A stretch of 64,000 bases of DNA from Flavobacterium sp. ACN2 (GCF_002303885.1 NZ_MRCM01000013.1:62001-126000); one strand, 5' to 3'. Numbered from the stretch's first letter, positions 1 through 8,065 are shown. Numbers and translations are program-made. Notes: generated by a model not told the origin, from the sequence alone.

Positions 1-51
1 TAATGGTAGGCTGATGATGCCGATTTTGTCGGATTCTATAAAGTTGAATTA

Positions 52-609
52 ATGGATAGGGAAGAAGCGAAAAAAGTTATTGCAGTTTATGAAATGCAGA
101 ACTTGTCAAGTCATGAAAAACTTGAAATTTTAGAATATAATTATTGGTTTTTTGGAGATAAAGAAGAAATAATCGAGGCTATAAAAGATGGCTCTTATCC
201 TGAAATTTCAAAGAATTTAATAGAGATAATTGATAAAACTCCAGATCCGTTTCTTAATGCTGAATCAGAAGTTTTGGTAGTTAATTATCTTGCAAATGGA
301 TTAAAATATGTAACCAATTTATACTTGCAGACTAAACTAAAAAGTATAAATCCAAATTTCAAAGATAAAATTGTTGGAGAAGTTGAAAAAGCAGGTTTAT
401 GTCGATGTTGTGAATACTATTCTATTGGATATGGTGAAGATGGTTTTTATGATATTTGCCCCGTTTGTTTTTGGGAAAATGGAGGCAATGGGCCGAATCA
501 TATGACTTTGGAAGAAGCTAAATTGAATTTCGGAAAATTTGGTGCTATCAATAAAAATTCTTTGGATTTTGTAGATGTTGAAGGAAGAAAGAAATATGCG
601 AAGGAATAA
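52..609 (+). CDS. CPCC-type cysteine-rich protein
   Basis: This 185-residue protein has a helical, acidic N-terminal part (about residues 1-110) of unknown function and a C-terminal cysteine cluster: C117, C119 and C120, then C136 and C139 in an ICPVCFWEN context. That layout matches the Cys_rich_CPCC domain, probably a small zinc-binding fold, although the first half reads CRCC rather than CPCC. The domain is known from small bacterial proteins often found near polymorphic-toxin immunity genes, and the next gene (SUKH type) fits such a setting. The frame is open upstream to position 10 but offers no ATG there, so the ATG at 52 is used. The function is inferred only from the domain class. Confidence 0.75.
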   Translation: MDREEAKKVIAVYEMQNLSSHEKLEILEYNYWFFGDKEEIIEAIKDGSYPEISKNLIEIIDKTPDPFLNAESEVLVVNYLANGLKYVTNLYLQTKLKSINPNFKDKIVGEVEKAGLCRCCEYYSIGYGEDGFYDICPVCFWENGGNGPNHMTLEEAKLNFGKFGAINKNSLDFVDVEGRKKYAKE

Positions 610-691
610 ATCTTTAATCCATGAGAAAAAAAATTCGTATAAACTCGCGTTTTTGCAAAGCGAATCAGTTTTGTACTCGTACTTTAGTACT

Positions 692-1744
692 TTAATCTTC
701 TTTTCCAATAATAAAATCAAAATGCTCCGTTTTACCTGCTCTTAGATTGCGGATTTCATTTTGGATTAATTCTTCTAAAGAATCAGCTACGATGTTTCTG
801 TCCCAAGATTCATTTTGGAGCTCTATAATCTGTCCAAATTTTCCTTTTGAAGCGGGATCTGTATCGTAAAGCAAATAATCGCCATTTCTTCCTGTAGCAA
901 ACGGAATCCATTTTGGGTTAGCATAATTATTGGTTTGTATTTTTTCGAAATCTATTTCTTGTTCTGGTAAGTCTTCTTCGTCAAATTGTAAATCTTGGAT
1001 AGAATTCCATTCTTCGGCAATATCTTCAAACGGAATTAAATCATAGCTCCAATTGTTTACTCCAAACTGAAAAACAGCCGTTACTGGGTCATAATCTACA
1101 TTTTTAACTTTATAAAAATTTACAAGAGCTGGCGGTATAGTAATATCATTTTCAAGCTCCATATGTTTTTGAATGTCTTCTTCAGAAATTCCTTCTGTAA
1201 GATTGTAATAATCGTTGTTTGTTGAAACAATTTTATTGATTTCCGAAATCCATTCCTGCCATAAGGGTTGAAATAATTTGAATTCAGGGTCAATAGCTGC
1301 AGTGATTTTCTTTTCTTTTTCTTCGGAAGCGGAAATGCTCAGAGACGTAATTTTGCCATCTTCTTTATCAAACCAAACACTTATTCCGTTAAGGATAAAA
1401 GCTCCACTTCGGTCTCCTTTAAAAAGCTTTACAAGCTGATTTTTGTTGTCTTCGTAGTATTGAAATAATTCTTGTCCGTCAAAAATAAACTCTCCTGCAA
1501 AGATGCTTTTTGCGCAATAATCATATTCTCTAACCTCAAATTCAACGGACAAACTTTCGACTTTGTTTCCTTCTTTAGAAAACGCCATAATACCAAGCTC
1601 ATCCCAAGTATAGATGTGGTTATATTGTTTTTTTAGATATCTGTAATTTCCTAAAGCTTGTTTTAAAACTGAGATATCAATTGGGAATTCGATGTTTAGG
1701 TTATTAATCTGAAAGCCTGTTTTGGATAATTCAAGTTTTGTCAT
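692..1744 (-). CDS. SMI1/KNR4 (SUKH) family protein
   Basis: The 350-residue protein has two parts. Residues 1-160 are beta-rich (INNLNIEFPIDI, YTWDELGIMAFSKEG) and look like a domain often coupled to SUKH proteins. Residues about 170-335 carry the SMI1/KNR4 pattern: an acidic IPPALVNFY segment, a WIPFATGRNGDYLLYD core and a C-terminal helix with SLEELIQNEI. SUKH proteins commonly act as immunity proteins against nuclease and deaminase toxins, and in some cases as general regulators. No toxin gene is adjacent, so it would be an orphan. It is transcribed toward the CPCC gene, and NlpC/P60 lies directly upstream on the same strand (16-bp gap), so the two may be co-transcribed. Confidence 0.8.
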   Translation of the reverse strand: MTKLELSKTGFQINNLNIEFPIDISVLKQALGNYRYLKKQYNHIYTWDELGIMAFSKEGNKVESLSVEFEVREYDYCAKSIFAGEFIFDGQELFQYYEDNKNQLVKLFKGDRSGAFILNGISVWFDKEDGKITSLSISASEEKEKKITAAIDPEFKLFQPLWQEWISEINKIVSTNNDYYNLTEGISEEDIQKHMELENDITIPPALVNFYKVKNVDYDPVTAVFQFGVNNWSYDLIPFEDIAEEWNSIQDLQFDEEDLPEQEIDFEKIQTNNYANPKWIPFATGRNGDYLLYDTDPASKGKFGQIIELQNESWDRNIVADSLEELIQNEIRNLRAGKTEHFDFIIGKED

Positions 1745-1760
1745 TTTGCTTTTTTGAGGG

Positions 1761-2522
1761 TTAGATAATCTTTTTGATTACGCGTAATTTATGGGTGTGT
1801 TTGTTTAATTCTGGATTGTAGATTCCAGTATGGTCCAAACGGTCAATACGAACTTTTCCACTTGCGTGAATGATGTAATTGTTGTCCATGATGATTCCGA
1901 CATGGGTAATGTTTCCTTCGTCATTATCAAAGAAAGCTAAATCGCCTGGTTCGCATTCTTCAATAAAGCTTAAAGGATCTCCTTCAAGCGCTTGTTGAGA
2001 AGCGTCACGATGAATTTTATAGCCGTTCAATTTATAAACCATTTGAGTAAAACCAGAACAATCAATACCAAAAGGGGTTTTTCCTCCCCACAAATAGGGA
2101 GCATTCAAATACATAAAAGCCGTTTTTATTAAAGCGCTTTTAGGTTTGATGCCACTGGTTTTGGTTCCTTCGAAATCGAAGTTTGAAATATTGATTTCGC
2201 TGTTGTTTAAAAAGGATAATGAAGCTCCAAGCGGAATTGGAAGCAGGAGATTGTTTGGAGCCGTGATGTAATCAATTAAATCTGCATTTAAAATAATCGA
2301 CTCTTTGCTCAAAAGATCAAATTGCTCTTTGGTAATTTCCTGATATTGCTTAGAATCTACCCAGCCTTCATAGTCATCAAACTGAATCCTAATTCGTGCC
2401 CATTGATTTTTGCGTTCTAAAATTTCGATATGCTCGCCAAACAAAAGCTGTGTGACAATTTCACTTCTGTCGCTGGCTTCAGCTCGAACGGGTACTATGG
2501 CTAAATTGCAAATTCCAAACAT
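1761..2522 (-). CDS. C40 family peptidase with SH3 domain (NlpC/P60)
   Basis: A 253-residue cell-wall hydrolase candidate. The N-terminal 60 residues form a bacterial SH3-like domain (VPVRAEASDRSEIVTQLLFGE, ending WVDSKQY). The C-terminal NlpC/P60 domain has the catalytic cysteine in GIDCSGF (C155), the histidine in THVGII (H207) and a third polar residue near H219 (IIHASG). This family cleaves D-gamma-glutamyl-diaminopimelate bonds in peptidoglycan peptides. No obvious signal peptide is present, so it may process recycled muropeptides in the cytoplasm, as related dipeptidyl-peptidase VI enzymes do; this is inference. It lies downstream of a thiolase but is separated from it by a terminator-like hairpin. 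Confidence 0.88.
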   Translation of the reverse strand: MFGICNLAIVPVRAEASDRSEIVTQLLFGEHIEILERKNQWARIRIQFDDYEGWVDSKQYQEITKEQFDLLSKESIILNADLIDYITAPNNLLLPIPLGASLSFLNNSEINISNFDFEGTKTSGIKPKSALIKTAFMYLNAPYLWGGKTPFGIDCSGFTQMVYKLNGYKIHRDASQQALEGDPLSFIEECEPGDLAFFDNDEGNITHVGIIMDNNYIIHASGKVRIDRLDHTGIYNPELNKHTHKLRVIKKII

Positions 2523-2542
2523 TTAAGGAAATTTATAAGTTG

Positions 2543-2576
2543 AAAAATCAGGAGCTGTATTTACTCCTGATTTTTT
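2543..2576 (-). terminator. Rho-independent terminator after thiolase
   Basis: An inverted repeat (AATCAGGAG with CTCCTGATT) with A-run and T-run flanks lies 11 bases after the thiolase stop on the minus strand and just before the peptidase start. Confidence 0.75.
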
Positions 2577-2587
2577 GTGATATTGTT

Positions 2588-3766
2588 TTAAGCTCTTTCG
2601 ATAACAATTGCCGATGCGCCGCCGCCGCCGTTGCAAATTGCAGCTGCTCCGGTTTTTGCATTGTTTTGTTCTAAAACATTCAGTAAAGTTACGATTATAC
2701 GCGCTCCAGAAGCTCCAAGAGGATGTCCTAATGAAACCGCTCCACCGTTTACGTTTACTTTATCGTTGTCAAGGTTTAATATTTTTGCATTGGCTAATCC
2801 AACAACAGAGAAAGCTTCGTTAAACTCGAAATAATCAACATCTGAGATTGAAATTCCTGCTTTGTCTAAAGCTTTTGGTAATGCTTTTGCTGGACTTGTT
2901 GTAAACCATTTTGGTTCTTGTGCAGCATCTGCATAGCCTTTTATGTAAGCTACAGGTTTTAAACCTAATGCGTTTGCTTTTTCTTCAGACATTAAAACTA
3001 AAGCAGCTGCTCCGTCATTAATTGTTGAAGCGTTTGCAGCAGTTACAGTTCCGTCTTTTGTAAAAACTGGTGCTAAAGATGGAATTTTATCTAATTTCAC
3101 GTTAGTATATTCTTCATCTTTTGAAAATATAACAGGTTCACCACGTCTTTGCGGTACTTCAACAGGAACAACTTCATTGTCGAATTTTCCAGCGTCCCAC
3201 GCTTTTGCACTTCTTTCGTAAGATTGAATTGCAAATGCATCTTGTTCTTCACGGCTAATTTTATATTCAGATGCACATAAATCAGCACAAACTCCCATTG
3301 CGTTGTTGTCGTAAGCATCTGTTAAGCCATCTTTCTGCATTCCGTCCAACATAGTTGCAGGACCAAATTTATTTCCGGCACGCATTTGAACGTAGTGAGG
3401 AATCAAGCTCATGCTTTCCATTCCGCCCGCAACTACAATTTCAGCATCACCGCATGCAATTGCTTGCGCAGCAAACATTACAGCTTTCATTCCAGATGCA
3501 CATACTTTGTTTACTGTTGTAGCAGCAACTTCTTCTGATAATCCGGCAAATAATGCAGCCTGGCGCGCTGGTGCTTGTCCAACTCCCGCCTGAATTACAT
3601 TCCCCATGAAAACTTCATCGACTAATTTTGGGTCAAGATTAATTTTTGAAAGCGCTCCTTTTATGGCAGCAGCTCCTAATTTTGGTGCAGGTACACTAGA
3701 TAACCCGCCCATGAAACTTCCGATAGGTGTTCTAACGGCAGAAACGATAACAACTCTTTTGTTCAT
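2588..3766 (-). CDS. acetyl-CoA C-acyltransferase (thiolase)
   Basis: This 392-residue protein is a full-length thiolase. It has the acyl-accepting cysteine in KVCASGMKAV (C89), the histidine of the LGHPLGASGAR motif (H348) and the second catalytic cysteine in the C-terminal CNGGGGASA motif (C378). It catalyses the reversible condensation of acetyl-CoA with acyl-CoA, in fatty-acid oxidation or acetoacetyl-CoA formation. The length is typical of biosynthetic or degradative acetyl-CoA acetyltransferases, so atoB-like or fadA-like roles both remain possible. No hydroxyacyl-CoA dehydrogenase lies beside it. Start ATG at 3766; an AT-rich region follows before the tRNA cluster. Confidence 0.93.
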   Translation of the reverse strand: MNKRVVIVSAVRTPIGSFMGGLSSVPAPKLGAAAIKGALSKINLDPKLVDEVFMGNVIQAGVGQAPARQAALFAGLSEEVAATTVNKVCASGMKAVMFAAQAIACGDAEIVVAGGMESMSLIPHYVQMRAGNKFGPATMLDGMQKDGLTDAYDNNAMGVCADLCASEYKISREEQDAFAIQSYERSAKAWDAGKFDNEVVPVEVPQRRGEPVIFSKDEEYTNVKLDKIPSLAPVFTKDGTVTAANASTINDGAAALVLMSEEKANALGLKPVAYIKGYADAAQEPKWFTTSPAKALPKALDKAGISISDVDYFEFNEAFSVVGLANAKILNLDNDKVNVNGGAVSLGHPLGASGARIIVTLLNVLEQNNAKTGAAAICNGGGGASAIVIERA

Positions 3767-3902
3767 TTTCTGTTTAATAATAGTTAGTAAGCAAATTTAA
3801 TGTTTATTTGAATAAATTCAAATTTTGTATTGAATAGGGTTGATTTTAAATTTAAGGTGAATTTTTTGTTAATTCTATTTGTTTGATTGTTAAGTGGTTT
3901 TG

Positions 3903-3973
3903 AAAAAAGATTAAAAAAAACTAAAAAAACTCAAAAAAAAGCTTGTGAGAAAAGGAATGTTGTTATACATTTG
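3903..3973 (+). promoter_or_regulatory. tRNA cluster promoter with phased A-tracts
   Basis: A Flavobacterium-type promoter can be read as TTG at 3943-3945 and TACATTTG at 3966-3973, with 20 bp between them (known consensus TTG, 17-23 bp, TAnnTTTG). Directly upstream lie four A-tracts starting at 3903, 3913, 3923 and 3933, that is, exactly one helical turn apart. The TTG itself falls one more turn on. Such phasing is expected to bend DNA and may act like an UP element for a stable-RNA promoter. The promoter call is firm by pattern; the bending role is inference. Confidence 0.75.
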
Positions 3974-4005
3974 CACTCGCAAAACGGAAGCAATTCCACT
4001 AGCAA

Positions 4006-4089
4006 GGAGAGGTGCCAGAGCGGTAATGGAGCAGATTGCTAATCTGTCGACGGGTAACCGTCGCCAGGGTTCGAGTCCCTGTCTCTCCG
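4006..4089 (+). tRNA. tRNA-Ser (GCT)
   Basis: An 84-nt cloverleaf with acceptor GGAGAGG pairing TCTCTCC (one G-U), anticodon loop TTGCTAA (anticodon GCT) and the long variable arm typical of serine tRNA (CGACGGGTAACCGTCG). The T-loop is GTTCGAGTC and the discriminator base is G. No CCA is encoded. First gene of the cluster. Confidence 0.95.
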
Positions 4090-4103
4090 CTTAAATTTTG
4101 CCT

Positions 4104-4178
4104 CGGGGTGTAGCGTAGCCCGGTTATCGCGCCTGCTTTGGGAGCAGGAGGCCGCAGGTTCGAATCCTGCCACCCCGA
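4104..4178 (+). tRNA. tRNA-Pro (TGG)
   Basis: The acceptor stem CGGGGTG pairs CACCCCG. The anticodon stem-loop CCTGC-TTTGGGA-GCAGG gives anticodon TGG, and the T-arm is GCAGGTTCGAATCCTGC. Second gene of the cluster, 14 bases after tRNA-Ser. Confidence 0.96.
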
Positions 4179-4194
4179 CTACAATTGAAATAAT

Positions 4195-4268
<74 letters not shown>

Positions 4269-4270
4269 CA

Positions 4271-4298
4271 AAAAACCACTCAATCGAGTGGTTTTTTT
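4271..4298 (+). terminator. terminator after tRNA-Arg copy 1
   Basis: A perfect stem AAAACCACTC / GAGTGGTTTT around a 4-nt loop, followed by T residues, directly after the tRNA. Confidence 0.85.
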
Positions 4299-4347
4299 GT
4301 TTTATGTATAGCGTTTTGATTTCTATTCTTAGAAATTTTAAAGTAAA

Positions 4348-4421
4348 GGTTCCATAGCTCAGCTGGATAGAGCAACGCACTTCTAATGCGTAGGTCGAAG
4401 GTTCGAATCCTTCTGGGATCA
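4348..4421 (+). tRNA. tRNA-Arg (TCT), copy 2
   Basis: The acceptor GGTTCCA pairs TGGGATC (two G-U pairs). The anticodon stem-loop ACGCA-CTTCTAA-TGCGT gives TCT again. The D- and T-arms equal those of copy 1, while the changed stems keep pairing. The gene lies 50 bases after the terminator of copy 1, so it either has its own promoter or depends on read-through. Confidence 0.95.
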
Positions 4422-4422
4422 C

Positions 4423-4453
4423 AAAAAGCCACTCAAATCGAGTGGCTTTTTTT
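4423..4453 (+). terminator. terminator after tRNA-Arg copy 2
   Basis: A stem AAAAGCCACTC / GAGTGGCTTTT with T-run. The sequence is close to the terminator of copy 1, which suggests the tRNA and terminator were duplicated together. Confidence 0.85.
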
Positions 4454-4511
4454 GTTTTTGATCGTATTTTATTTATTTTTAGTTATTGATGGTAAAAAAA
4501 ACATTAATGAC

Positions 4512-5033
4512 ATGAGAATAGCAATACTAGGAGCTCATTTGGTTGGTAAAACAACATTGGCAGAAAAACTACATGAATCTTTTCCTGATTATGAGTTTTA
4601 TCCAGAGCCATACTTTGAATTACAGGAAATGGGTTTTGCTTTTTCTGAAATGCCTACCGCCGATGATTATATGATCCAGCTTGAACATTCATTAAAGCAA
4701 ATCTTGAGAAGCGATAAGGATGCTATTTTTGACCGCTCTCCAATTGATCTTTTAGCTTATGCGCTTGCGGTTGACAATACACTTAATTTTTCATCAGTAT
4801 TTACTAAAATTCAAAATGCAATTAAAGAAATTGACGTTTTTGTATGGGTTCCTATTGAAGAACCTGATAGAATTTCTTGTTCAGACTCCAATTTGCCTGA
4901 ACTGAGATATGAGGTAAATGATCTTCTTGGCGAATTAATTGATGATTTTGAGATAGAAGTAATTAAAGTGAAAGGAAATTTATCTGAAAGATTAAATCAA
5001 ATTCAAAATAAAATAGAAGAGTTAAAGGGATAA
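4512..5033 (+). CDS. P-loop NTPase (AAA/kinase-like)
   Basis: A 173-residue protein starting MRIAILGAHLVGKTTLAEKL, which contains a Walker A motif (GAHLVGKT) right at the N-terminus. A FDRSPIDLLAYAL segment near residues 75-88 resembles the DRS region of small nucleoside or NadR-type kinases. The length fits a single-domain phosphotransferase, but the substrate cannot be told. The open frame extends upstream into the tRNA-Arg gene, which is not credible, so the ATG at 4512 was chosen. A strong hairpin follows the stop. It stands alone between the tRNA cluster and a convergent PRC-barrel gene. Confidence 0.8.
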   Translation: MRIAILGAHLVGKTTLAEKLHESFPDYEFYPEPYFELQEMGFAFSEMPTADDYMIQLEHSLKQILRSDKDAIFDRSPIDLLAYALAVDNTLNFSSVFTKIQNAIKEIDVFVWVPIEEPDRISCSDSNLPELRYEVNDLLGELIDDFEIEVIKVKGNLSERLNQIQNKIEELKG

Positions 5034-5040
5034 AATAAAT

Positions 5041-5075
5041 AAAGACCAAACATTCTTGAATGCTTGGTCTTTATT
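5041..5075. terminator. bidirectional terminator
   Basis: The inverted repeat AAAGACCAA ... TTGGTCTTT, with an inner CATTC/GAATG stem, lies between the convergent P-loop NTPase and PRC-barrel genes. Confidence 0.8.
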
Positions 5076-5112
5076 CGTTTGTAAGATTTGTTTTTAATGC
5101 AAATTACATTTA

Positions 5113-5625
5113 TCAATAATTGTCAAATTCTTTACGTTTGTAAAAAGTATCGTCATTACTTTCAGAAGCAAGGCGTGATTCTTCAGTAGGATAATAAGAA
5201 TTCAATACTCTTCTTTCGTACTCCCTATCAAAATCATTTTGCCAGTTATATCTGCTTGTTTTTCTAAATGTATCATATCCAATATTGTTTGCCATGACAA
5301 TTTTAGTGTCTTTATTTATGCTGACAGAACCAATTGGTATAATAATATGGCTGTCTCCATCTTTGTATATAAATTCCTTTCCGTTTTCATTCGCAATTGC
5401 ATCATGCACTTCATTACGACTGTCTTCTATTAATCCTTTATCTAGATTAACGTCAAGATAAACAACTCGTTGCATATCTTTATTAACCCAAAGATTATCA
5501 ATTTTTCCTATTGTGCGGTTGTCTCCGTCTACAATTTTCCAACCTCTTACATCCGAATAGTTTGAGGCAACTTTATAGTCAGAAAGCTCATCTAATCTGT
5601 ATAAATTTCTATCTTTATTTTCCAT
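5113..5625 (-). CDS. PRC-barrel domain protein
   Basis: A 170-residue soluble protein. Residues about 10-115 form a PRC-barrel: SDVRGWKIVDGDNRTIGKIDNLWV, VVYLDVNL and a closing HIIIPIGSV strand. PRC-barrels occur in RimM and photosynthetic reaction-centre H subunits, and in stress-linked proteins of unknown function. The C-terminal 50 residues are charged and rich in Tyr, Arg and Glu, without a clear fold. The gene follows a 56-residue membrane protein by 6 bases on the same strand, so the two probably form one transcript. The function is unknown. Confidence 0.85.
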   Translation of the reverse strand: MENKDRNLYRLDELSDYKVASNYSDVRGWKIVDGDNRTIGKIDNLWVNKDMQRVVYLDVNLDKGLIEDSRNEVHDAIANENGKEFIYKDGDSHIIIPIGSVSINKDTKIVMANNIGYDTFRKTSRYNWQNDFDREYERRVLNSYYPTEESRLASESNDDTFYKRKEFDNY

Positions 5626-5631
5626 AGTTTC

Positions 5632-5802
5632 TTAATAATTTGCTGTGCTGTCTACACTAGAATTGTTTTCGATTTCCATTTTGTTTTCATTTCGCACTTG
5701 ATCATCTCTCAAAAAGACATAATATACAAGTGCTGAGATTAATAGGACTGCTACAATCCACGGCCAAATTGGCTTCTTTTTCTCAATTTTAATTTCTGCC
5801 AT
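5632..5802 (-). CDS. small single-pass membrane protein
   Basis: A 56-codon gene (ATG at 5802, TAA ending at 5632). The product starts MAEIKIEKKKPIWPWIVAVL, so a lysine-rich cytoplasmic end is followed by one transmembrane helix (about residues 12-31) and a polar acidic tail with EIENNSS. It lies 6 bases upstream of the PRC-barrel gene, which argues for a real gene translated together with it. No family was recognised. It could anchor a partner at the membrane or belong to an envelope stress response; both are guesses. Confidence 0.7.
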   Translation of the reverse strand: MAEIKIEKKKPIWPWIVAVLLISALVYYVFLRDDQVRNENKMEIENNSSVDSTANY

Positions 5803-6093
5803 AACCTTTATTTTTATTATGAATATTTAATTTTATAATAAAGGTACAAATGGAGATAGCGTTTGAAAGTATTTAATTTCGGATAGAAGTTATACAATTC
5901 CCAGTCGGCTAGAAAATTGATTGATAATGTTTTGTAAGCAGAGTTGCTTTAAATGTAATTTTTGAAATTGATTTTTAATACTCTAATTAACTCAATGTTT
6001 ACGGGGGATTCTTATATTCTTAAATTATTTTGTAGTAAATTGCTTGTTCTTTTTTTAAGTCTAATAACAAACGAAAAATTTTTGCTGCGCCCC

Positions 6094-6612
6094 ATGAATG
6101 AAGAAATAAAATTATACCGAAATCCTAAGAAAACCAGAAACTTACTTTTATATGCTAGCGGAATCAGTATTTTAATAGCGATTATGCTTTTATACGGCAT
6201 TGGGACTTTTGATGGAGTATTTAAAGTGAAACTTTCAATTGCTTCTGGTGCCATTCTTTTAATAATGCTTGTTTTGATACTTAAAGTTCTTGGAAGTATA
6301 AAAGACAAATCTCCCTTAATTCAAATAGATTCAAATGGTTTTTCTGGAAGAACCACTCCATTGGCCAAAGCTTTTGGGAGAATAGAGTGGCAAGATGTTA
6401 CCGATTTGCAATTAAATAAAGTAGGAGGAGATACTTTGGTTGCCGTTACAATTGATAATGTAGCAAAGTATGACGGCCGCGCTTCTAAGTTTCTTTGGAA
6501 ATTGGCTTTTGATGAGCAAAATTCGAAATTGAATATAATGTACTCGGCTTCAGAAATTGATATGAATGAAAAAGCTCTTTATGACTTGTTTGTAAGTAAT
6601 TGGAAAAAATAA
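6094..6612 (+). CDS. STM3941-like membrane protein
   Basis: A 172-residue protein beginning MNEEIKLYRNPKKTRNLLLY, with two closely spaced transmembrane helices (about residues 18-40 and 47-68). A beta-rich soluble part follows (PLIQIDSNGFSGRTTPLAKAFGRIEWQDV), resembling the PH-like domain of the STM3941 family. The frame is open for 44 codons upstream, but that stretch is unusually hydrophobic and looks non-coding. The methionine at 6094 reproduces the usual family start with the IKLYRNPKK motif. The function is unknown. Confidence 0.75.
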   Translation: MNEEIKLYRNPKKTRNLLLYASGISILIAIMLLYGIGTFDGVFKVKLSIASGAILLIMLVLILKVLGSIKDKSPLIQIDSNGFSGRTTPLAKAFGRIEWQDVTDLQLNKVGGDTLVAVTIDNVAKYDGRASKFLWKLAFDEQNSKLNIMYSASEIDMNEKALYDLFVSNWKK

Positions 6613-6688
6613 AATCTTAGAAAAATTATTGTGAAGTGGTGGGGTTTATTATTTTTTTTAATTATTAAAATAGCTTAACTTAGTGTAA

Positions 6689-7543
6689 ATGACATCAAAT
6701 AACTTCAAATTTACACGTTTAATGCATTTTAAATATTTATCAATATTCCTGATTTTAATATCTTTTAAATCCAATTCTCAAATTGTTGAAGAAAAAAAGA
6801 ATTTTCGAGCAGCAGATTCTTTATTGAAAGAAAATAGTTTTTCGGTTCATAAAGATAATTACTTTTTGACAGGAATTCCTTTAGATGAGCCCATAACAAG
6901 AAACTCTGCAGATGTAAAGTATCAAGTTAGTTTCAAACTAAGATTAAATTCTAAGCCTTTATGGGGTGGATTTTTCCCTTACTTAATGTATACACAAAAA
7001 GCTTTTTGGGATATATATGCGAGCTCTAAGCCTTTCTCAGAAATTAACTTTAATCCGGGAGTTGCGATTGTTCGGCCTTTTTATTTAAAAGGTGGGAGAT
7101 TAACATACGGTTCGATTTCAGTTGAACACGAGTCAAATGGTAGAGACTCCATTTATTCCCGAACATGGAATATGATCGCTTTTTCATTAAAATCTCAAGT
7201 TTCGCCAAGATGGATTGTTGGAATAAGAGGCTGGATTCCTATTGTTGATAAAGATGATAATCCAGGATTAACACAATATGTTGGTTATGGAGAAGCCAGT
7301 GCAACTTATCAGATAAAACCGGGACGTTGGAGCGCAGATGTTCTCTTTAGGAAAGGCAGCGGACTTATTAATTACGGATCTCTGCAGACACAGCTTAATT
7401 GGCGACCTTACAAAAATGAAAATTATTACGTCACTCTTCAATGGTTTATTGGTTACACGGAAAGTTTAATAGATTATCAGGAACATACTAATATGGTGCG
7501 TATAGGTTTTACAATTAAGCCGGAAGGAATGGGTATCTTTTAA
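6689..7543 (+). CDS. pldA: outer membrane phospholipase A
   Basis: A 284-residue protein with an N-terminal signal peptide ending near the FKSNSQ segment (residues 27-31), followed by a beta-barrel. The signature HESNGRDSIYSRTWN is present: H147 and S149 with N161 reproduce the His-Ser-Asn triad spacing of E. coli OMPLA (H142, S144, N156). The enzyme hydrolyses phospholipids in the outer membrane when lipid asymmetry is lost. An alternative start at 6722 (MHFKYLSIF) would give a more typical signal peptide. The neighbours give no further context. Confidence 0.9.
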   Translation: MTSNNFKFTRLMHFKYLSIFLILISFKSNSQIVEEKKNFRAADSLLKENSFSVHKDNYFLTGIPLDEPITRNSADVKYQVSFKLRLNSKPLWGGFFPYLMYTQKAFWDIYASSKPFSEINFNPGVAIVRPFYLKGGRLTYGSISVEHESNGRDSIYSRTWNMIAFSLKSQVSPRWIVGIRGWIPIVDKDDNPGLTQYVGYGEASATYQIKPGRWSADVLFRKGSGLINYGSLQTQLNWRPYKNENYYVTLQWFIGYTESLIDYQEHTNMVRIGFTIKPEGMGIF

Positions 7544-7558
7544 ATTGCTGTAAATTAT

Positions 7559-7726
7559 TTATTTGAATTTTTTGAGCCGATCAAAACACTGAGAATGAAT
7601 CGCTTTACCTTGATGGTATTGCTCCAAAGTCATTCCGTACAATTTAATAGAACTATTATATTGGTCATTTTCAATATCTTTTTTTGACTGAAGTGTCTTT
7701 TTGCTTTTATTGTTCGTAGAAGACAT
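7559..7726 (-). CDS. small basic protein, 55 aa, unknown
   Basis: A minus-strand frame of 56 codons (ATG 7726, TAA at 7559) encodes MSSTNNKSKKTLQSKKDIEN and then a tail with YGMTLEQYHQGK and a terminal lysine-rich end. It is hydrophilic and basic, with no signal peptide or membrane helix. It sits 42 bases downstream of the 98-aa unknown gene on the same strand and convergent to the phospholipase gene. The even spacing and sensible composition support a gene, but no homologue was recognised. Confidence 0.5.
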   Translation of the reverse strand: MSSTNNKSKKTLQSKKDIENDQYNSSIKLYGMTLEQYHQGKAIHSQCFDRLKKFK

Positions 7727-7768
7727 AATATTGTTGTTAGGATTTATTTGATTTTCTAGATCTTAAAT

Positions 7769-8065
7769 TTATTGAGACGTTAAAAGTTTTATTTTTTCAA
7801 TTGCTTGTTTGTTTTCATATGCAACTTCTACTAACGCTAGCAAAATATCATTTCTTAATATTGTTTTATTTCTTACGTTTCTAATTAATGACTTAGGGGG
7901 AGTAGGCAGTCCTTTTTTGACGATGCAAGCGATAGTAAGGTCAACATAGGTTACAGGTAAATGCTTATCTATAAATTCATAAGCTTTTTTATTGTGAGAA
8001 TTATCTTCTTTAAAATTGCTATTATTGATTAATTTTGACATATATTTGCTAATTATTAACGGCAT
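7769..8065 (-). CDS. hypothetical protein, 98 aa
   Basis: A small soluble protein of mostly helical character, with a central segment AYEFIDKHLPVTYVDLTIAC and a C-terminal stretch rich in Ala, Glu and Leu. It may bind nucleic acid or protein, but no domain was recognised. Two starts are possible, 8065 and 8041 (MSKLINNSN). It is divergent from the HTH gene at 8161, sharing a 95-bp AT-rich intergenic region, and is followed by the 55-aa gene. The divergent arrangement suggests joint regulation by the HTH protein, which is inference. Confidence 0.6.
   Translation of the reverse strand: MPLIISKYMSKLINNSNFKEDNSHNKKAYEFIDKHLPVTYVDLTIACIVKKGLPTPPKSLIRNVRNKTILRNDILLALVEVAYENKQAIEKIKLLTSQ

Noticed and set aside
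1..51. In-frame coding-like extension upstream of the CPCC gene
   Set aside because: The frame is open to position 10 and ends at a TAG at 7-9, with no usable start; too short to interpret.
4386..4511. Upstream extension of the P-loop NTPase
   Set aside because: It would start within tRNA-Arg and run through its terminator; the Met at 4512 is directly before the Walker A strand.
5962..6093. 44-codon N-terminal extension of the STM3941-like protein
   Set aside because: It is not like the family start and looks like AT-rich intergenic DNA; the Met at 6094 fits better.
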